From Ardenticatenaceae bacterium (GTDB lineage: Bacteria > Chloroflexota > Anaerolineae > Promineifilales > Promineifilaceae), in assembly GCA_020634245.1 (NCBI GenBank), contig JACKCC010000007.1:186001-250000 (forward strand): a stretch of 64,000 bases of DNA, given 5' to 3'. The notes beneath the pieces are model-generated. The model had not been told where the DNA came from. It saw only the letters and a program-made list of their open reading frames with translations, and searched no databases. Position numbers and translations under genes: made by a program. Of this stretch, positions 43,496-52,315 are shown piece by piece (position 1 is the first letter of the stretch; each line of letters begins with the position of its first letter).

Positions 43496-43516
43496 GGCCA
43501 GGGGTGGCCCCTCTAC
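43496..43516. repeat. Left arm of a palindromic spacer split by the IS
   Basis: The sequence ggccaggggtggcccctcta (continuing with c) is the imperfect inverse of the arm at 44717-44736. Before the IS insertion the two arms were about 60 bp apart and formed one hairpin in the mtaB/serine hydrolase spacer. Confidence 0.65.
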
Positions 43517-43524
43517 GAATTTAA

Positions 43525-44681
43525 CTGATGTTACGCAGTAGCAGCTTGAACCAGTGAAACCGGCTGAAGCTGCTGCAGTTCATGAAAAGCCTGTTGCAAG
43601 GCGGATAAATACAACTGGTTTTTCAACTGATAATGATTTTTCTTTGTTCGGACCTTTAACAACTCCATTTTGACAAACGACCACAGCGCCGCCACGAAAT
43701 GATTCGTTTGCGTTGTTTCGGTACGGGTTGGCGATTGAGTTAGCGCCATATTTTGCTTGAGTGACCGGTGATACTCTTCTACTCTCCACCGTCTTTGGTA
43801 GATTGTAATGATTTGGTCAGCACTCAGGGTCAAGTCACTGGTTACCAGATAACGCACGCCGGTTGAGCCATCTCCGTTTGTGAAAACCTGGCGTAATAGC
43901 TGTAAGGGGAATGGGACCCCTTCCAGATAGATGATACGGGTCGTGCCTTCTGGTAGGTTCATGTCTTCAATCCGCTGATACTGGCCATTGGCTTTATCTG
44001 CCTCGGACAAAGCCACCTTGCGATTGCCCTTGAGCCCCATGATGAACTCTTTCTCCAGGTCCAACTTCACAAATCGCATGTTTTCGGCCGAGGCAAACCA
44101 CACGTCATTGAGCACATACCGGAACGGGATGCGATTAGCTACAGCCGTCTGCAGCATGCGACGATAGTGTTCATTCTTGGTCACGGCACTTTTGCGCTTT
44201 TCTTTGCCTGTTTTCTTGTCAAGATAGGTCTCTGTCTTGGCCACTAACACGAAGGACACTGGCAAAGCGATTCCTTGGGCTTCATACAAGGTTGTAATGA
44301 AGTTGATACCTTTGACAGTTTTGTCTTTGGCGTGGTCATAGTGCCAACAGATGATCTCATTCTCATCTGTGTATGGCTTTTCCACAATGGAATCGTCGAC
44401 AATCATGACACCATCTTCTCGTTCGATTTGCCGTACCTGTGGTTTGACCAGTTTCCACCATGTCTTCGCCGTCAATTTTTCACTGGCGAGCATGCGAGTG
44501 ACTTGGTCATGGCTGATTTCACCTTCAAGTAATCTAGCCAGTCCGGTAGCTGTCGTTTGTCCAAATGAGCTTAACAAATAGTCTGAATACAGGTCGAGGA
44601 TATTGTAGTTCATAGGCTGATTCTCCAAGACCTGGATTTTATAATTATGTTAACCTTCGCGCTATCTGCGCGTAACATGAG
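43525..44681 (-). mobile_element. Intact IS (IS701-like) with TTAA duplication
   Basis: The inverted ends CTGATGTTACGC (43525-43536) and its counterpart gcgtaacatgag (44670-44681) differ by one base, and TTAA flanks on both sides (43521-43524 and 44682-44685). This fits a 4-bp YTAR-type target duplication, known for IS701. The 1157-bp body encodes one complete transposase, and its stop codon lies in the left end. Confidence 0.85.
43531..44628 (-). CDS. DDE transposase (IS4/IS701-like)
   Basis: The 365-residue transposase has an N-terminal helical domain (ISHDQVTRMLASEKLTAKTWW), the first catalytic Asp region VMIVDDSIVEKPYTDENEIICWHYDHAK near residue 75, a second Asp in RFRYVLNDVWFASAENM near residue 170, and the Glu region QRRWRVEEYHRSLKQNMAL near residue 288 (the YREK-like signature of IS4-type enzymes). 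The reading frame is intact and the ends are present, so the element may be active. It contains no ACGGCCGT, unlike both flanks, a sign of recent arrival. Its exact IS family name cannot be settled here. Confidence 0.85.
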   Translation of the reverse strand: MENQPMNYNILDLYSDYLLSSFGQTTATGLARLLEGEISHDQVTRMLASEKLTAKTWWKLVKPQVRQIEREDGVMIVDDSIVEKPYTDENEIICWHYDHAKDKTVKGINFITTLYEAQGIALPVSFVLVAKTETYLDKKTGKEKRKSAVTKNEHYRRMLQTAVANRIPFRYVLNDVWFASAENMRFVKLDLEKEFIMGLKGNRKVALSEADKANGQYQRIEDMNLPEGTTRIIYLEGVPFPLQLLRQVFTNGDGSTGVRYLVTSDLTLSADQIITIYQRRWRVEEYHRSLKQNMALTQSPTRTETTQTNHFVAALWSFVKMELLKVRTKKNHYQLKNQLYLSALQQAFHELQQLQPVSLVQAATA

Positions 44682-44716
44682 TTAATATTGTGAGGCGGCC
44701 ATTTTGGCCTATTGTT

Positions 44717-44736
44717 GTAGAGTGGCCTCCCAGGCC
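44717..44736. repeat. Right arm of the IS-split palindromic spacer
   Basis: The sequence gtagagtggcctcccaggcc is the imperfect inverse of 43496-43516. It lies 18 bp before the serine hydrolase start. Confidence 0.65.
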
Positions 44737-44753
44737 GCGGCTAGAGGCAAAAC

Positions 44754-46241
44754 ATGACAATTCCTGAAACCATTCAAAAAGTGCTGGAAACGGCCGATGC
44801 CACCGTCGAAAAAACGCTGAAAGATTACAACCTGCCCGGTCTGGGGGTGGGCATCGTTTATCAGGGGCAGTTGATTTATGCCAAAGGGGTGGGACAGGCT
44901 GACGTCGCCAGAAACATTCCCGTCACGCCGGACACCGTGTTCCGCATCGCTTCCGTTTCGAAGACTTTTGCCGCTGTAGGGTTGATGCAGTTGTGGGAGC
45001 AGGGCAAGTTTGATTTGCATGCCCCCATCAACGATTATTTGCGCGATTTCAAGGTGAAGCACCGCAATCCGAACGCACCGCTGATCACTTTTCATCATTT
45101 GCTGACGCACACGGCCGGATTGGGCGAGTTTGTCCCATTATACAAATATTTCAGTCCGACGGCCCATTTTAACGTGGTCAGACCCAATAAGCCGGTGCCG
45201 CCGTTGAAGCATTTGTACGGCCGTACCCTGCCCGCCGAATGTTTACCCGGTGAAAAATGGTGCTATGCCAACAACGGCTTTGCCACTGTTGGCCAACTGG
45301 TGGCCGACATCAGCGGCCAGCCCTTCCCCGACTACATCCGCCAGCATATTTACCAGCCTTTAGACATGAAACAGTCCGAATTCTGGCGCAGTGATCGCGT
45401 ACGCGGTGCTTTAGCCATCGGCTACAACTACAAAGCGAAGCAGCAAACATTCAAGCCGGTGATTGACTTGGAGCAGGTGACGACGGCTGCCGGCGCAATG
45501 TACTCCACCGTCAATGATATGGGCCGCTACATGGCCGCGCTCATGCAAAGTGATGCGCTGCTCAAGCCGGAGACGCTGGAACTGATGTACACGCCGCAGT
45601 ACCGGCTTGATGAGCGGCTGCAAGGGATGGGTTACTGTTTTAAGATCGACGATTTTGGCGGCCATCGTGTCGTTTCCCATGATGGGTTGTGGTTGGGGTT
45701 CATTTCCTCGATGTTTGTCGCCCCCGACGATGAGTTGGGCGTTGTCGCCCTGACCAATACAGCCAACTCCATCGCCATTGGCCTGGCCAGCAGCCTTATG
45801 CGGCGCCTGTTGGGCGAGGGTCGCAAGTTGAAGAGCCGTCCCGACCCGGACAGCGTGCCGGATACGCCGAAGAATTGGCCATCTTTGCAAGGGTTTTACG
45901 GTCCCAAACCGGGCTTCAACAGCAATTTCCGCTTGTGGACCAGCTACGGCGGCGAGTTGGAAGTGTATCAAGAAGAAAATGACCTGAAGGTTCGCTCTCT
46001 GCGCGGCAGTTGGAAGGAAGGCAAAACGTTAGTCCCGGCCGACAAGGATGATCCGCTGTCGTTTCGCGCCAGGGGACGGGAGGTGATTTTTACACAGGAC
46101 GGCCGTTTACTGATGGGCTTGAATGAATTTGGGAAACGGCCGTACAACCAAAGCATCCGCCGCCGCCTCAAACTCCTCCTTATCGGAGCTGGAATCCTGC
46201 TTGTCCTACTGCTAATCCTCTTGCTCGTATTATTGCTGTAA
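44754..46241 (+). CDS. Serine hydrolase, class C beta-lactamase family
   Basis: The 495-residue protein has the SxxK motif SVSK at residues 67-70 (FRIASVSKTFAAVGLMQL), the YxN-type motif in WCYANNGFATVGQLVADISG near residue 165, and HLLTHTAGLGEF near 120. These are the marks of the beta-lactamase/DD-peptidase-like serine hydrolase family (COG1680). There is no N-terminal signal, but the C-terminus ends in a Leu-rich membrane helix (residues 470-495), so it is a tail-anchored form. The region of residues 375-465 is a lipocalin-like beta domain as in many family members. The substrate (peptide, ester or D-amino acid) is unknown. The promoter lies in the palindromic spacer that the adjacent IS has split. 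Confidence 0.85.
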   Translation: MTIPETIQKVLETADATVEKTLKDYNLPGLGVGIVYQGQLIYAKGVGQADVARNIPVTPDTVFRIASVSKTFAAVGLMQLWEQGKFDLHAPINDYLRDFKVKHRNPNAPLITFHHLLTHTAGLGEFVPLYKYFSPTAHFNVVRPNKPVPPLKHLYGRTLPAECLPGEKWCYANNGFATVGQLVADISGQPFPDYIRQHIYQPLDMKQSEFWRSDRVRGALAIGYNYKAKQQTFKPVIDLEQVTTAAGAMYSTVNDMGRYMAALMQSDALLKPETLELMYTPQYRLDERLQGMGYCFKIDDFGGHRVVSHDGLWLGFISSMFVAPDDELGVVALTNTANSIAIGLASSLMRRLLGEGRKLKSRPDPDSVPDTPKNWPSLQGFYGPKPGFNSNFRLWTSYGGELEVYQEENDLKVRSLRGSWKEGKTLVPADKDDPLSFRARGREVIFTQDGRLLMGLNEFGKRPYNQSIRRRLKLLLIGAGILLVLLLILLLVLLL

Positions 46242-46269
46242 AAAAGGTTATCTGAGGTTTTGTGTGGTT

Positions 46270-46326
46270 GTAGGGGCTGCCCTTGTGGTCGCCCCTGACT
46301 GGGCGGGCACAAGGCCACGCCCCTAC
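46270..46326. repeat. GTAGGGGC nested inverted repeat
   Basis: The outer arms gtaggggc (46270-46277) and gcccctac (46319-46326) enclose inner inverted words (tgcccttgtgg and cacaaggcca). It is placed between the convergent serine hydrolase and aminotransferase genes. Confidence 0.6.
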
Positions 46327-46343
46327 CCCAGAATTCATAAAAA

Positions 46344-46366
46344 AGAGCGCGGCTGGTCCGCGCTCT
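46344..46366. terminator. Bidirectional terminator
   Basis: agagcgcgg and ccgcgctct form a 9-bp stem with loop ctggt, with A-runs on the left and T-rich sequence on the right, between convergent genes. Confidence 0.75.
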
Positions 46367-46398
46367 AACTTCTACTTTCCAATTTCTGCCTTCTAGCT

Positions 46399-47577
46399 TT
46401 ACAAAATCTCGTGGATCGATTTGGCCATCCGCTCCACGGCCCGTTCCAGGTCGCTCATTACCGTGGCGATGGAGAAGCGTACGTATCCTTCGCCGCTGCT
46501 GCCAAAAGCGATGCCCGGCGTCCCGGCGATGCCGGCCTTCTCCAGCAGTGCTTCGGCCAAATCCAGGCTGTTCTTTTCACTGCCGGGGAAGCTGGGAAAC
46601 AGGTAAAACGCACCTTCGACCAGTTTGCAATCAACACCCTCGATTTCGTTCAGACCTTTGACCATAAAATCACGCCGCTTTTCGTAGGAAAGCCGCATCT
46701 CTTCAACAAAATCTTGCGGGCCAGTCAGGGCGGCGACGGCCGCATGCATTGTGAAATTGGCCGCAGAAGAAACGGTCTGGCTGTTCAATTTGACGGCCAG
46801 TTTGATGATGTTTTCCGGCCCCACCAGCCAGCCCAACCGCCAGCCAGTCATGGCGTAGGCTTTGGACAGGCCGTTAGCCGTCAGCGTGCGCTCGGCCATG
46901 CCAGGGAGTGAGCCGATGGATTCGTGTTTACGGCCGTCAAATACCAATTTCTCATAAATCTCATCCGAAATAACGTACAAATCCTCCTCGATAGCGACCT
47001 TTGTGATCTCGCGTAATTCGGCATGATCAAGGACACGCCCGGTGGGATTGCTGGGCGAATTAACCATCAATGCTTTAGTCTTGGGGGTGATTTTTGCGCG
47101 GAGTAAATCGGCCGTGACGCGGTAATTAAGGTCTGGACTCAGGCTCACCGGTACGGGGACGCCGCCAGCCAATTTGATCATCGGCGGGTAGGAAACCCAC
47201 ACCGGTTCCAGGTACAAAACCTCATCGCCAGGGTTGATAAGCGCGGCCAGAGCCAGATACAAAGCCCATTTGCCGCCCGGCGTGACAACGATGTCCGTCT
47301 TGGGATCGGCGTGGATGTCGTTGTCAATATTCATTTTGTGGGCGATGGCTTCCATCAAAGAGGGGATGCCCTTCATCGGAGCGGGGTAATGGGTGGCTCC
47401 ATTTTCAATTGCGGCCAGAGCAGCAGCAGTGATGTGGTGCGGAGTGTCAAAATCGGGATCGCCGCCAGCTAAAGCGATGACGTCATGTCCGGCTCGCTGC
47501 AAGGCTTTGGCTTTGTCATTCACCGCCAGGGTCACTGATGCGGGAATATTTCTAATGAGTTGAGATAATTCTTTCAT
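46399..47577 (-). CDS. Class I/II aminotransferase (AspAT Ib-like), paralogue
   Basis: The 392-residue PLP enzyme has the same order of motifs as the one at 33093-34265: ALAGGDPDFDTPHHITAAAL near residue 38, THYPAPMKGIPSL near 63, PGGKWALYLALAAL near 98, NSPSNPTGRVL near 172, SDEIYEKLVFDG near 198, the Schiff-base Lys in ANGLSKAYAMTGWRLGWL near 235, and YVRFSIATV near 370. Likely aspartate, aromatic or branched substrate; not decided. It is divergent from elp3, whose promoter is in the shared 186-bp spacer. Confidence 0.88.
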   Translation of the reverse strand: MKELSQLIRNIPASVTLAVNDKAKALQRAGHDVIALAGGDPDFDTPHHITAAALAAIENGATHYPAPMKGIPSLMEAIAHKMNIDNDIHADPKTDIVVTPGGKWALYLALAALINPGDEVLYLEPVWVSYPPMIKLAGGVPVPVSLSPDLNYRVTADLLRAKITPKTKALMVNSPSNPTGRVLDHAELREITKVAIEEDLYVISDEIYEKLVFDGRKHESIGSLPGMAERTLTANGLSKAYAMTGWRLGWLVGPENIIKLAVKLNSQTVSSAANFTMHAAVAALTGPQDFVEEMRLSYEKRRDFMVKGLNEIEGVDCKLVEGAFYLFPSFPGSEKNSLDLAEALLEKAGIAGTPGIAFGSSGEGYVRFSIATVMSDLERAVERMAKSIHEIL

Positions 47578-47726
47578 ACGCGCTCCTAGTAGGACATTGA
47601 TAAAGTGCTAACTTTTAATTCTAACAGACGACTGGCCAATGTCTAAAGGTAAATTCAACAATTGTTAATGATGAAAATTGCCGAACTTGCCCAAATACGG
47701 CCGTTTTCGTCCCAATTTTCACGATC

Positions 47727-47754
47727 TTGAACCACTGGCAAAGCATGTTACACT
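47727..47754 (+). promoter_or_regulatory. Candidate promoter of elp3, apparently leaderless
   Basis: TTGAAC (47727-47732) and TACACT (47749-47754) are 16 bp apart. The ATG lies only 9 bp after the -10 box and no Shine-Dalgarno sequence is seen, so the transcript may start at or near the start codon. Confidence 0.4.
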
Positions 47755-47763
47755 GGATGCGAT

Positions 47764-49425
47764 ATGAGTAATCCGCGAGATTTGGAATATGTTCCCGTTG
47801 TTAAGCGGGATGAATATGATGCCGAATGGCAGGCGAAACGGGCCGCCGTTGATATTGACGGGCAGGAAACAGCCTATATGGAATTGATTGAGAAGCTGGC
47901 AGCGAAACGGCCGTTCTCTTCCTCCCACTTCAACTCCGTCATGCGTAAATTTGCTGGAAAGGGACGGCCGTATCTCTCCAAAAGCCAGGTGCTGGACGTC
48001 TACCAGCGGCTGTGCGACGACGAATGGCTGGAATTCGACCCCGAAGTGCGCGTCCTGCTGCAAACCAAGCCGGTACGCAGCCAGGCCGGTGTTACCGTCG
48101 TCACCGTGCTGACCAAACCCTACCCCTGCCCCGGTGAATGCATCTTCTGCCCCACCGACGTGCGCATGCCCAAAAGCTACCTGCACGATGAACCCGGCGC
48201 ACAGCGGGCCGAGCGTTATGCTTTCGATCCTTATGCTCAAACTGCCGGACGCATCCAGGCGCTGGAACAAATCGGCCATCCGGTGGACAAAATTGAACTG
48301 CTGATTTTGGGCGGCACATGGTCCAGCTACCGGCGCGATTACCAGGAATGGTTCATCAAGCGTTGTTTCGATGCCATGAACGGCGTGGAATCGGCGACTT
48401 TACCGGAAGCCCAGGAATTGAATGCGAATGGCCAGCGGCGCAATGTCGGCCTCGTTGTGGAGACACGCCAGGATCACATCACGCCGGAGGAACTGCGCTG
48501 GTTCCGCTACCTGGGCGTGACGAAGGTGCAAATTGGCATTCAAAGCCTGGATGATGAAATTTTAGCGCTGAATAAACGGGGCCATGATGTGCAAGCAACG
48601 CGCGATGCCTTCCGGCTGCTGCGGCTGGCTGGTTACAAGATTCACGGCCATTGGATGCCCAATTTGTTAGGGGCGACGATGGCGAGTGACGTGGAAGATT
48701 ACGGCCGTTTATGGTCCGATCCTGCCATTCGACCCGACGAACTCAAAATCTACCCCACGATGCTGCTGCAAAACGCCGAACTGTACGACTACTGGCAGCG
48801 CGGCGAATACAAGCCGTACACGGAAGAGCAGGTCACGAAACTGCTGGTGCAATGCAAAGCCCAGACGCCGCGCACCGTCCGCCTGACACGCATCATCCGC
48901 GATATTCCCACAACCAACGTCGTTGAAGGCTTCACCAAAGCCAATTTGCGCCAGATCGCCCAGCGAGAGATGAAAAGGCGCGGCTTGCAGTGCCAATGCA
49001 TTCGCTGCCGGGAAGTGCGGCGGCAGAAATTAACGATTGACGATTTACGATTGACGATTGAATCGTATGCGACAGATGCGACGACGGAGCATTTTCTCAG
49101 TTTTGTGACGGAGGACGATCGCATTACTGGCTTTTTGCGGCTGTCGCTGCCTAATGCGGGCGTGGAACTGCCCATTCCTGAACTAACCGGACACGCCATG
49201 ATCCGTGAGGTTCACGTTTATGGTCCGGCGCTGCCCATTGGCGATGATAGTGATGGGGAGGCACAGCACATTGGGTTGGGAACCCAGTTGGTGGAAAAGG
49301 CAAAGGAGATGGCTAAGGGGGCGGGATACGGCCGTATCGCCGTCATCAGCGCCATTGGCACACGCAATTATTACCGCAAATTGGGTTTTGACCTGGATGG
49401 GCTGTACATGACGGTTTCGCTCTAA
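47764..49425 (+). CDS. elp3: Elp3-family radical SAM / GNAT tRNA-modifying enzyme
   Basis: The 553-residue protein has an Elp3 radical SAM domain with the cluster cysteines in TKPYPCPGECIFCPTD near residue 120, then LGGTWSSYRRDYQEWFIKRCFDAMNG near 182 and VEIGIQ-like VQIGIQSLDDEIL near 258. A cysteine-rich linker (CQCIRCREVRRQK near residue 415) follows, and then a C-terminal GNAT acetyltransferase domain (IGLGTQLVEKAKEMA and RNYYRKLGFDLDGLYM). It would carboxymethylate uridine at the tRNA wobble position. The linker includes about 12 residues (KLTIDDLRLTIE) encoded by an in-frame spacer-type repeat. Confidence 0.9.
   Translation: MSNPRDLEYVPVVKRDEYDAEWQAKRAAVDIDGQETAYMELIEKLAAKRPFSSSHFNSVMRKFAGKGRPYLSKSQVLDVYQRLCDDEWLEFDPEVRVLLQTKPVRSQAGVTVVTVLTKPYPCPGECIFCPTDVRMPKSYLHDEPGAQRAERYAFDPYAQTAGRIQALEQIGHPVDKIELLILGGTWSSYRRDYQEWFIKRCFDAMNGVESATLPEAQELNANGQRRNVGLVVETRQDHITPEELRWFRYLGVTKVQIGIQSLDDEILALNKRGHDVQATRDAFRLLRLAGYKIHGHWMPNLLGATMASDVEDYGRLWSDPAIRPDELKIYPTMLLQNAELYDYWQRGEYKPYTEEQVTKLLVQCKAQTPRTVRLTRIIRDIPTTNVVEGFTKANLRQIAQREMKRRGLQCQCIRCREVRRQKLTIDDLRLTIESYATDATTEHFLSFVTEDDRITGFLRLSLPNAGVELPIPELTGHAMIREVHVYGPALPIGDDSDGEAQHIGLGTQLVEKAKEMAKGAGYGRIAVISAIGTRNYYRKLGFDLDGLYMTVSL
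49030..49060. repeat. In-frame ACGATTGACGATT repeat inside elp3
   Basis: The words ttaacgattgacgatttacg and attgacgattg repeat in tandem inside the elp3 reading frame, between the Cys-rich linker and the GNAT domain, and encode LTIDDLRLTIE-like residues. Confidence 0.7.
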
Positions 49426-49490
49426 GCGTTTACTGGGGAGCCAGACAATTGGCATGAAAGACCGATTCATATGTTTCGTTGGCCAAACAA

Positions 49491-49516
49491 AAAGCCTCGC
49501 TGTGAGCGAGGCTTTT
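49491..49516. terminator. Bidirectional terminator between elp3 and aapP
   Basis: The sequence aaagcctcgc and its complement gcgaggcttt form a 10-bp stem around a short loop, with A- and T-runs on the two sides, between convergent genes. Confidence 0.8.
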
Positions 49517-49542
49517 ATATTTGACACATGACGCATCACGAA

Positions 49543-50307
49543 TCAGTGATGCAAAATCTGGTTTAAGAACAACTTTGTCCGATCGTTCTTGGGATTTGTA
49601 TAGAACTCTTCCGGCGTGTTCTCTTCCACAATCTCGCCGGCATCCATAAAAATAATCCGGTCGGCCACTTCACGGGCAAACCCCATTTCATGCGTGACCG
49701 CCAGGATCGTATAGCCCGCCCGCGCCAGATCGCGCATTACATCCAGTACTTCCTTAATCATTTCCGGGTCCAGCGCTGAAGTTGGCTCATCAAATAGCAA
49801 AATCCTCGGCTCCATTGTCAGCGTGCGAGCAATGGCCACCCGCTGCTGCTGACCGCCGGAAAGCTGTCCCGGATACTTGTTCGCCTGCTCTGGAATGCCG
49901 ACGCGCGTCAGCCATTTCATGCCCACTTCTTCCGCTTTTTCCCGTGACCATTTGCGCACGTGAATCGGCGCCAGTGTCACATTTTCCAACACGGTCAGGT
50001 GGGGAAACAGATTAAACTGCTGGAATACCATCCCTACTTCGCGGCGGATTTCGGCGATGTTGCGCACATCATAGCTAAGCGTAATGCCATCAACGATAAT
50101 ATCACCGCCCTGGTGTTCTTCGAGCCGGTTAATTGTACGGATAAATGTTGATTTACCGGAACCAGATGGCCCCAGAATAACAATCACCTCACCAGTTTTA
50201 ACTTCTAGACTCACACCTTTGAGAGCGTGGAAATCACCATACCATTTTTGTACATCCCGGCAAATGATGATCGGATCGTTGCTTGTTGTTGTTATATCTA
50301 AGGTCAT
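49543..50307 (-). CDS. aapP: Amino-acid ABC transporter ATPase (AapP/GlnQ-like)
   Basis: The 254-residue ATPase carries Walker A GPSGSGKSTFIRTIN near residue 45, Q-loop VFQQFNLFPHL, signature LSGGQQQRVAIARTL, Walker B ILLFDEPTSALDPE and H-loop AVTHEMGFARE. The AREVADRIIFMDAGEIVEE and NDRTKLFLNQILHH end are typical of polar amino-acid transporters. It is the last gene of the leftward J-Q-M-P order known for general L-amino-acid (Aap) systems. Its stop codon lies in a short palindrome (gcatcac/gtgatgc, 49533-49552). Confidence 0.92.
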   Translation of the reverse strand: MTLDITTTSNDPIIICRDVQKWYGDFHALKGVSLEVKTGEVIVILGPSGSGKSTFIRTINRLEEHQGGDIIVDGITLSYDVRNIAEIRREVGMVFQQFNLFPHLTVLENVTLAPIHVRKWSREKAEEVGMKWLTRVGIPEQANKYPGQLSGGQQQRVAIARTLTMEPRILLFDEPTSALDPEMIKEVLDVMRDLARAGYTILAVTHEMGFAREVADRIIFMDAGEIVEENTPEEFYTNPKNDRTKLFLNQILHH

Positions 50308-50327
50308 AATAATTTCTCCTTTTCAGC

Positions 50328-52313
50328 CTACATCTGGCCGACCCCCAATTGTTTTTCCAGGCGGCGGCTGTATCCGGCCATTAATGCTGAACCGACAAAG
50401 TAAAGCACGGCCAGGAAAAGATAAGCTTCGCGCCGTACACCCAACCAGGCTGGCTGGGCACTAATCGCGTTGGCCACACCCAAAACATCCAGGAAGCCGA
50501 CGATGGCTACCAACGTTGTGTCTTTGAAACCGCCGATGAATTGACCCACAATGGCCGGAATGACCACACGCAAGGCTTGCGGCAAAATAATCAAGCGGTA
50601 TTTATCCACTGTGCTAAGACCCAACGAATCGGCCGCCTCGTACTGACCTTTTGACAAGGCTTGCAGGCCGCCGCGCACATTCTCGGCCAGATAAGCAGCG
50701 GCGAAGAGAGTTGCTCCCCACATTACACGCCACACTTTGGCGATTTCGACATCTTGGGGTAACAGGATGGGAAACAGGACAATGGTCAAAAACAAGACGG
50801 CGATGAACGGGATGCCGCGGACAAACTCGATGTATAACGTGCTAAAGGCCGCGACCACGTTGCCATTCCAGGTGCGTTGAAATAGAAAGGCAACGACGGG
50901 TATGAATAAGGGCCAAAAGGCCAGTATTTGTTCAAATGTATTGCGGGCAGCGGCCAGGTTGGCCGGTGTACTGTTGATTAACCCCCAAATCGTGATGGCA
51001 ATGGCAACCAGGTAAGTCAACCAGGCGGGGATGCCGCGCACGGTACTGCGCCGTCCCAATGCCAATAAAACACCCATGGGGAAGGACACAACGATGGAAA
51101 AGACGGTGATGATAATTGTGAATAGGAATCCGCCCCAGTTCACGTCAGGATCAAGCTCTTTGAGGAGGGGCTGGGTTGTTCCGTCCACGGTCCGGGTGAA
51201 TGACCCCAGAATCAGCGATGTCAGGTTAAGGATGCCTAACACGGCAAAAATGGCGGCGATGATCCAGCCCGCTTGTAACAAATAGCGGGCTAATCGTATC
51301 CATTCGGATTCCCGTTTGCTGGGTGGATATTTTTGGGTGATGTAGTGATTGGCGGCATATAAAACGGCCGTTGCCACAATCCCAATAATGCCATTTACCG
51401 ACAAACTTGTATCCGGTACACCCCGCAGGAAGGCGTAGCTAATGATGGGGGAGAAAAGCCAAAGCCCGGTGAGAATACGGCGTACCAGTTTGTTTTTGAA
51501 GCTGTCGCGGAAGACAAAGACACTGGGAATGGCCAGTACGACAATCAGGATAATGGCCGCCCAGATACGCCATGTCTCCTGGCGGTCAAAGCGGAAAATC
51601 ATCAGCGAAGTCATGTTGGCAAGAACTGCACCCCAATTGGCTCCCCTAAAGGTGCGTGTGACTTCGAAGAAACCAGGATCGCTGGCGCTGCTTTCAAAGC
51701 AGGTAATGCCGTTTTCAGGATCATCGGGCATTTCGTCAAAGCAGAAGTTGGCGGGTTGCTGGCCGATAACGGCCGTTTCCACATCCGTCGTCAAATATTT
51801 AGCATCAAAACAAGTCCGCTTTCCATCCAAAATATCTGTTGGATTCTCAGCCGGTTTCACACCACCGATCGTAAAACAATAACTGCTGCCGCTAATATCG
51901 GCCACCTCGGCGCGGATGTCTGTTGCCGGATATGTCGTAAAACTGGCATCTGTCCAGGCATAACGGTACAGGCCAAACAACGCCGCCAGCAGTGCCAATG
52001 TCAAAATAAGCGAAAGCTGAACGTTCGTGATACTGTTATAAAGATTATTCTTCATCCACAGCGTCACAGACGTATGCTTATGCCGCAGCTCATTCACCGC
52101 AACCATGCCTAACGACGACGCCCACAAAACCAACACAATAATCGTGCTAAACGGACTGGCAGCAACACGGCCGATAACAAACCGCACCGTAATCAACGTC
52201 AATACAATCAGCCAAAGCGTTAGCCACCCCGACTTTGTGACTTGCTCTTTAATAAATCGATCGACGTCGGCAGAAAGATGCATCTGGGAAGTTAAATTTC
52301 TAAAAAATGTCAT
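50328..52313 (-). CDS. aapM: Amino-acid ABC transporter permease (AapM-like) with Cys-containing insert
   Basis: The 661-residue permease is much longer than AapM homologues of about 400. A helical N-terminus (about residues 25-120) is followed by an insert at about residues 138-218 with four cysteines (SSYCFT, RTCFDA, NFCFDE, ITCFES), then more helices, and a canonical C-terminal permease domain from about residue 405 (FTIIITVFSIVVSFPMGVLLALGRR) with the coupling loop ENVRGGLQALSKGQYEAADSLGLS near residue 575 (the EAA motif). The insert lies between membrane segments, on the outer face by inference, where its cysteines could form disulfides. The Shine-Dalgarno sequence ggagaga overlaps the aapQ stop. 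Confidence 0.85.
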   Translation of the reverse strand: MTFFRNLTSQMHLSADVDRFIKEQVTKSGWLTLWLIVLTLITVRFVIGRVAASPFSTIIVLVLWASSLGMVAVNELRHKHTSVTLWMKNNLYNSITNVQLSLILTLALLAALFGLYRYAWTDASFTTYPATDIRAEVADISGSSYCFTIGGVKPAENPTDILDGKRTCFDAKYLTTDVETAVIGQQPANFCFDEMPDDPENGITCFESSASDPGFFEVTRTFRGANWGAVLANMTSLMIFRFDRQETWRIWAAIILIVVLAIPSVFVFRDSFKNKLVRRILTGLWLFSPIISYAFLRGVPDTSLSVNGIIGIVATAVLYAANHYITQKYPPSKRESEWIRLARYLLQAGWIIAAIFAVLGILNLTSLILGSFTRTVDGTTQPLLKELDPDVNWGGFLFTIIITVFSIVVSFPMGVLLALGRRSTVRGIPAWLTYLVAIAITIWGLINSTPANLAAARNTFEQILAFWPLFIPVVAFLFQRTWNGNVVAAFSTLYIEFVRGIPFIAVLFLTIVLFPILLPQDVEIAKVWRVMWGATLFAAAYLAENVRGGLQALSKGQYEAADSLGLSTVDKYRLIILPQALRVVIPAIVGQFIGGFKDTTLVAIVGFLDVLGVANAISAQPAWLGVRREAYLFLAVLYFVGSALMAGYSRRLEKQLGVGQM

Positions 52314-52315
52314 GA

